Below are positions 35,515 to 36,485 of a stretch of 36,485 bases of DNA, one piece after another (the first letter of the stretch is position 1; every line of letters begins with the position of its first letter). Location: NCBI GenBank assembly GCA_902806065.1, contig CADCVE010000051.1, forward strand, positions 1 through 36,485, read 5' to 3'. The stretch is from an uncultured Rubrobacteraceae bacterium (GTDB taxonomy: Bacteria > Actinomycetota > Rubrobacteria > Rubrobacterales > Rubrobacteraceae). The translations under genes and the position numbers were made by a program. Below the pieces are notes generated by a model. It searched no databases, was not told the origin of the DNA, and saw nothing but the letters and a program-made list of their open reading frames with translations.

Positions 35515-36485
35515 TCACCCGATGTTCAGGACTACGCGGCCGCGCAGGCGGCGTTCGTGCATCTCATCGAGGACGTCTGCTGCTTCTTCAAGGGGACGGC
35601 GGGTGATGCGGGGGCGGATGTTATGAGCGGCGGCGAGGTTCAGGGCGTCGCGAATGTCCTTGCGCGAGCCTGAAGGGGAGCCTATGAGATGGCGGCGAGC
35701 CCCGATCAGGTCCATCGGGCTCACCGAGATCTCTCCGGCCGCTGCTCCAAGCACCACCAGCGTGCCGTCGGGGGCAAGTCCCGGGAGGGCGTCGGTCATG
35801 GATTCGCTAGACGGCGCGGTTGCGAGGATTACGTTGGCCCCGCCCTCCCAATCCAGGAGAGCTTCGGAGAGAGCGGCGCCGCTCTCGGAGATGAACTGCT
35901 CGGCGCCGAGGTCCTTCGCTTCGTCCTCCTTGTCCGGGCTGCTGGAGAGGACGGCGACGCGGGCTCCCATCGCTCTGGCGTAGAGCACGCCGAGATGTCC
36001 GAGGCCCCCGAGCCCGATTATGGCGACTCTCTGTCCCGGCTCAAAGCGGGCGTTTTTGAGGCCGTTGTATACGGTGAGGCCCGCGCACATCAGGGGCGCC
36101 GCGTCGGCGAAGTCGAGAGCATCGGGTATTGGGGCGACGTAGGCGGCCGGGGCCAGCATAAACTCGGCGTAACCGCCGTCTTGCGTGATCCCGGTGACCT
36201 GCGGCGCCACCTGGCACAGTACCTCCTCACCGCGCGTGCACTGCTCGCAATGGCCGCACGAGGAGTAGAGCCAGGGCATACCGACCCGATCACCGGTCTG
36301 CGGCCACTCCACGCCCTCGCCGACCTCCTCGACCGTGCCGGCGACCTCGTGGCCAGGGACTATGGGGAATTGAGCGAATGGGAAGCCGCCCTGCAAGAGT
36401 CCAAGGTCACTGTGGCAGACGCCGCAGGCGTGGACCCGGATCAGGACCTGTCCCATCCCCGGTACGGGTCTCTCGCGCTCCTCGA
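35515..36485 (-). CDS. Zinc-dependent alcohol dehydrogenase, N-terminus outside window
   Basis: The medium-chain dehydrogenase/reductase runs off the right edge (visible 323 residues). It keeps the catalytic zinc ligands in ACGVCHSD and PGHEV, and in MCAGLTVYN. The structural zinc cysteines are in SSCGHCEQCTRGEEVLC, and the NAD(P) fold is IIGLGGLGHLGVLYA. It resembles AdhP/cinnamyl-alcohol-type enzymes that interconvert alcohols and aldehydes, probably with NAD(P)H. The frame continues upstream of the first internal ATG (LEERERPVPGMGQVL), so the real start lies beyond the window. Its stop is 16 bases from the end of the broken zinc-ribbon gene. Confidence 0.92.
   Translation of the reverse strand, partial: EERERPVPGMGQVLIRVHACGVCHSDLGLLQGGFPFAQFPIVPGHEVAGTVEEVGEGVEWPQTGDRVGMPWLYSSCGHCEQCTRGEEVLCQVAPQVTGITQDGGYAEFMLAPAAYVAPIPDALDFADAAPLMCAGLTVYNGLKNARFEPGQRVAIIGLGGLGHLGVLYARAMGARVAVLSSSPDKEDEAKDLGAEQFISESGAALSEALLDWEGGANVILATAPSSESMTDALPGLAPDGTLVVLGAAAGEISVSPMDLIGARRHLIGSPSGSRKDIRDALNLAAAHNIRPRITRRPLEEAADVLDEMHERRLRGRVVLNIG

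Overview
The window looks like chromosome of a high-GC actinobacterium, most plausibly of the Rubrobacter lineage. Reasons are strong G/C third-position bias, frequent GTG and TTG starts, a primary-like group 2 sigma factor, a haloacid-dehalogenase-like hydrolase, a BCCT osmolyte carrier, inositol-1-phosphate synthase, and several small zinc-ribbon or receptor-like proteins of a type I associate with that group. The taxonomic call is inference from gene content; no 16S or other marker rRNA is present. I see no CRISPR array, complete insertion sequence, tRNA or prophage.

Region 1 (1-4215): a secreted protein cut by the window edge, a sigma-70 gene with a good promoter and terminator, a divergent HxlR regulator carrying a sterol-carrier-like domain, a cation diffusion facilitator, and an actinobacterial-type phosphatase. 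Region 2 (4330-8841): inositol-1-phosphate synthase, then a tight run of DUF2267 protein, nucleotidyltransferase and metallophosphoesterase, then a lipoprotein-like hydrolase and a small hypothetical. Region 3 (8842-11701): a decayed gene in at least four frame segments, a Crp/Fnr regulator preceded by a Crp-like palindrome, and three small proteins, two of them with cysteine zinc sites. Region 4 (11753-15193): asparaginase divergent from a deacetylase, a MCxLCG protein and a COG0523 metallochaperone GTPase whose P-loop can be translated only from a non-canonical ACG start.

Region 5 (15262-20467): stress and accessory genes: a membrane-anchored hypothetical, two alpha/beta hydrolases (one with every fluoroacetate dehalogenase active-site residue), a receiver-like small protein, and a PRC-barrel/DUF2382 protein. 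The PRC-barrel gene is preceded by a riboswitch-like folded leader and a five-codon upstream ORF. Region 6 (20681-26081): BCCT transporter, Hsp20, sugar-phosphate nucleotidyltransferase, ComF and long-form HPF.

Region 7 (26135-34952) is core housekeeping, all on the plus strand: secA and prfB (overlapping), a DUF2993 protein, ftsE-ftsX (overlapping), an RNase II/R-family exoribonuclease overlapping smpB, then ssrA (tmRNA) with its promoter and terminator. RNase R, SmpB and tmRNA together form the ribosome-rescue module. SecA and RF2 each show an unusual key-residue change. Region 8 (35033-36485): a zinc-ribbon membrane protein gene broken by two one-base deletions, and a zinc alcohol dehydrogenase running off the end.

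The items most worth following are the structured leader at 18211-18440, the ACG start at 14186, the nucleotidyltransferase-metallophosphoesterase pair, the SPF-to-SRF change in RF2, and the two pseudogenes.
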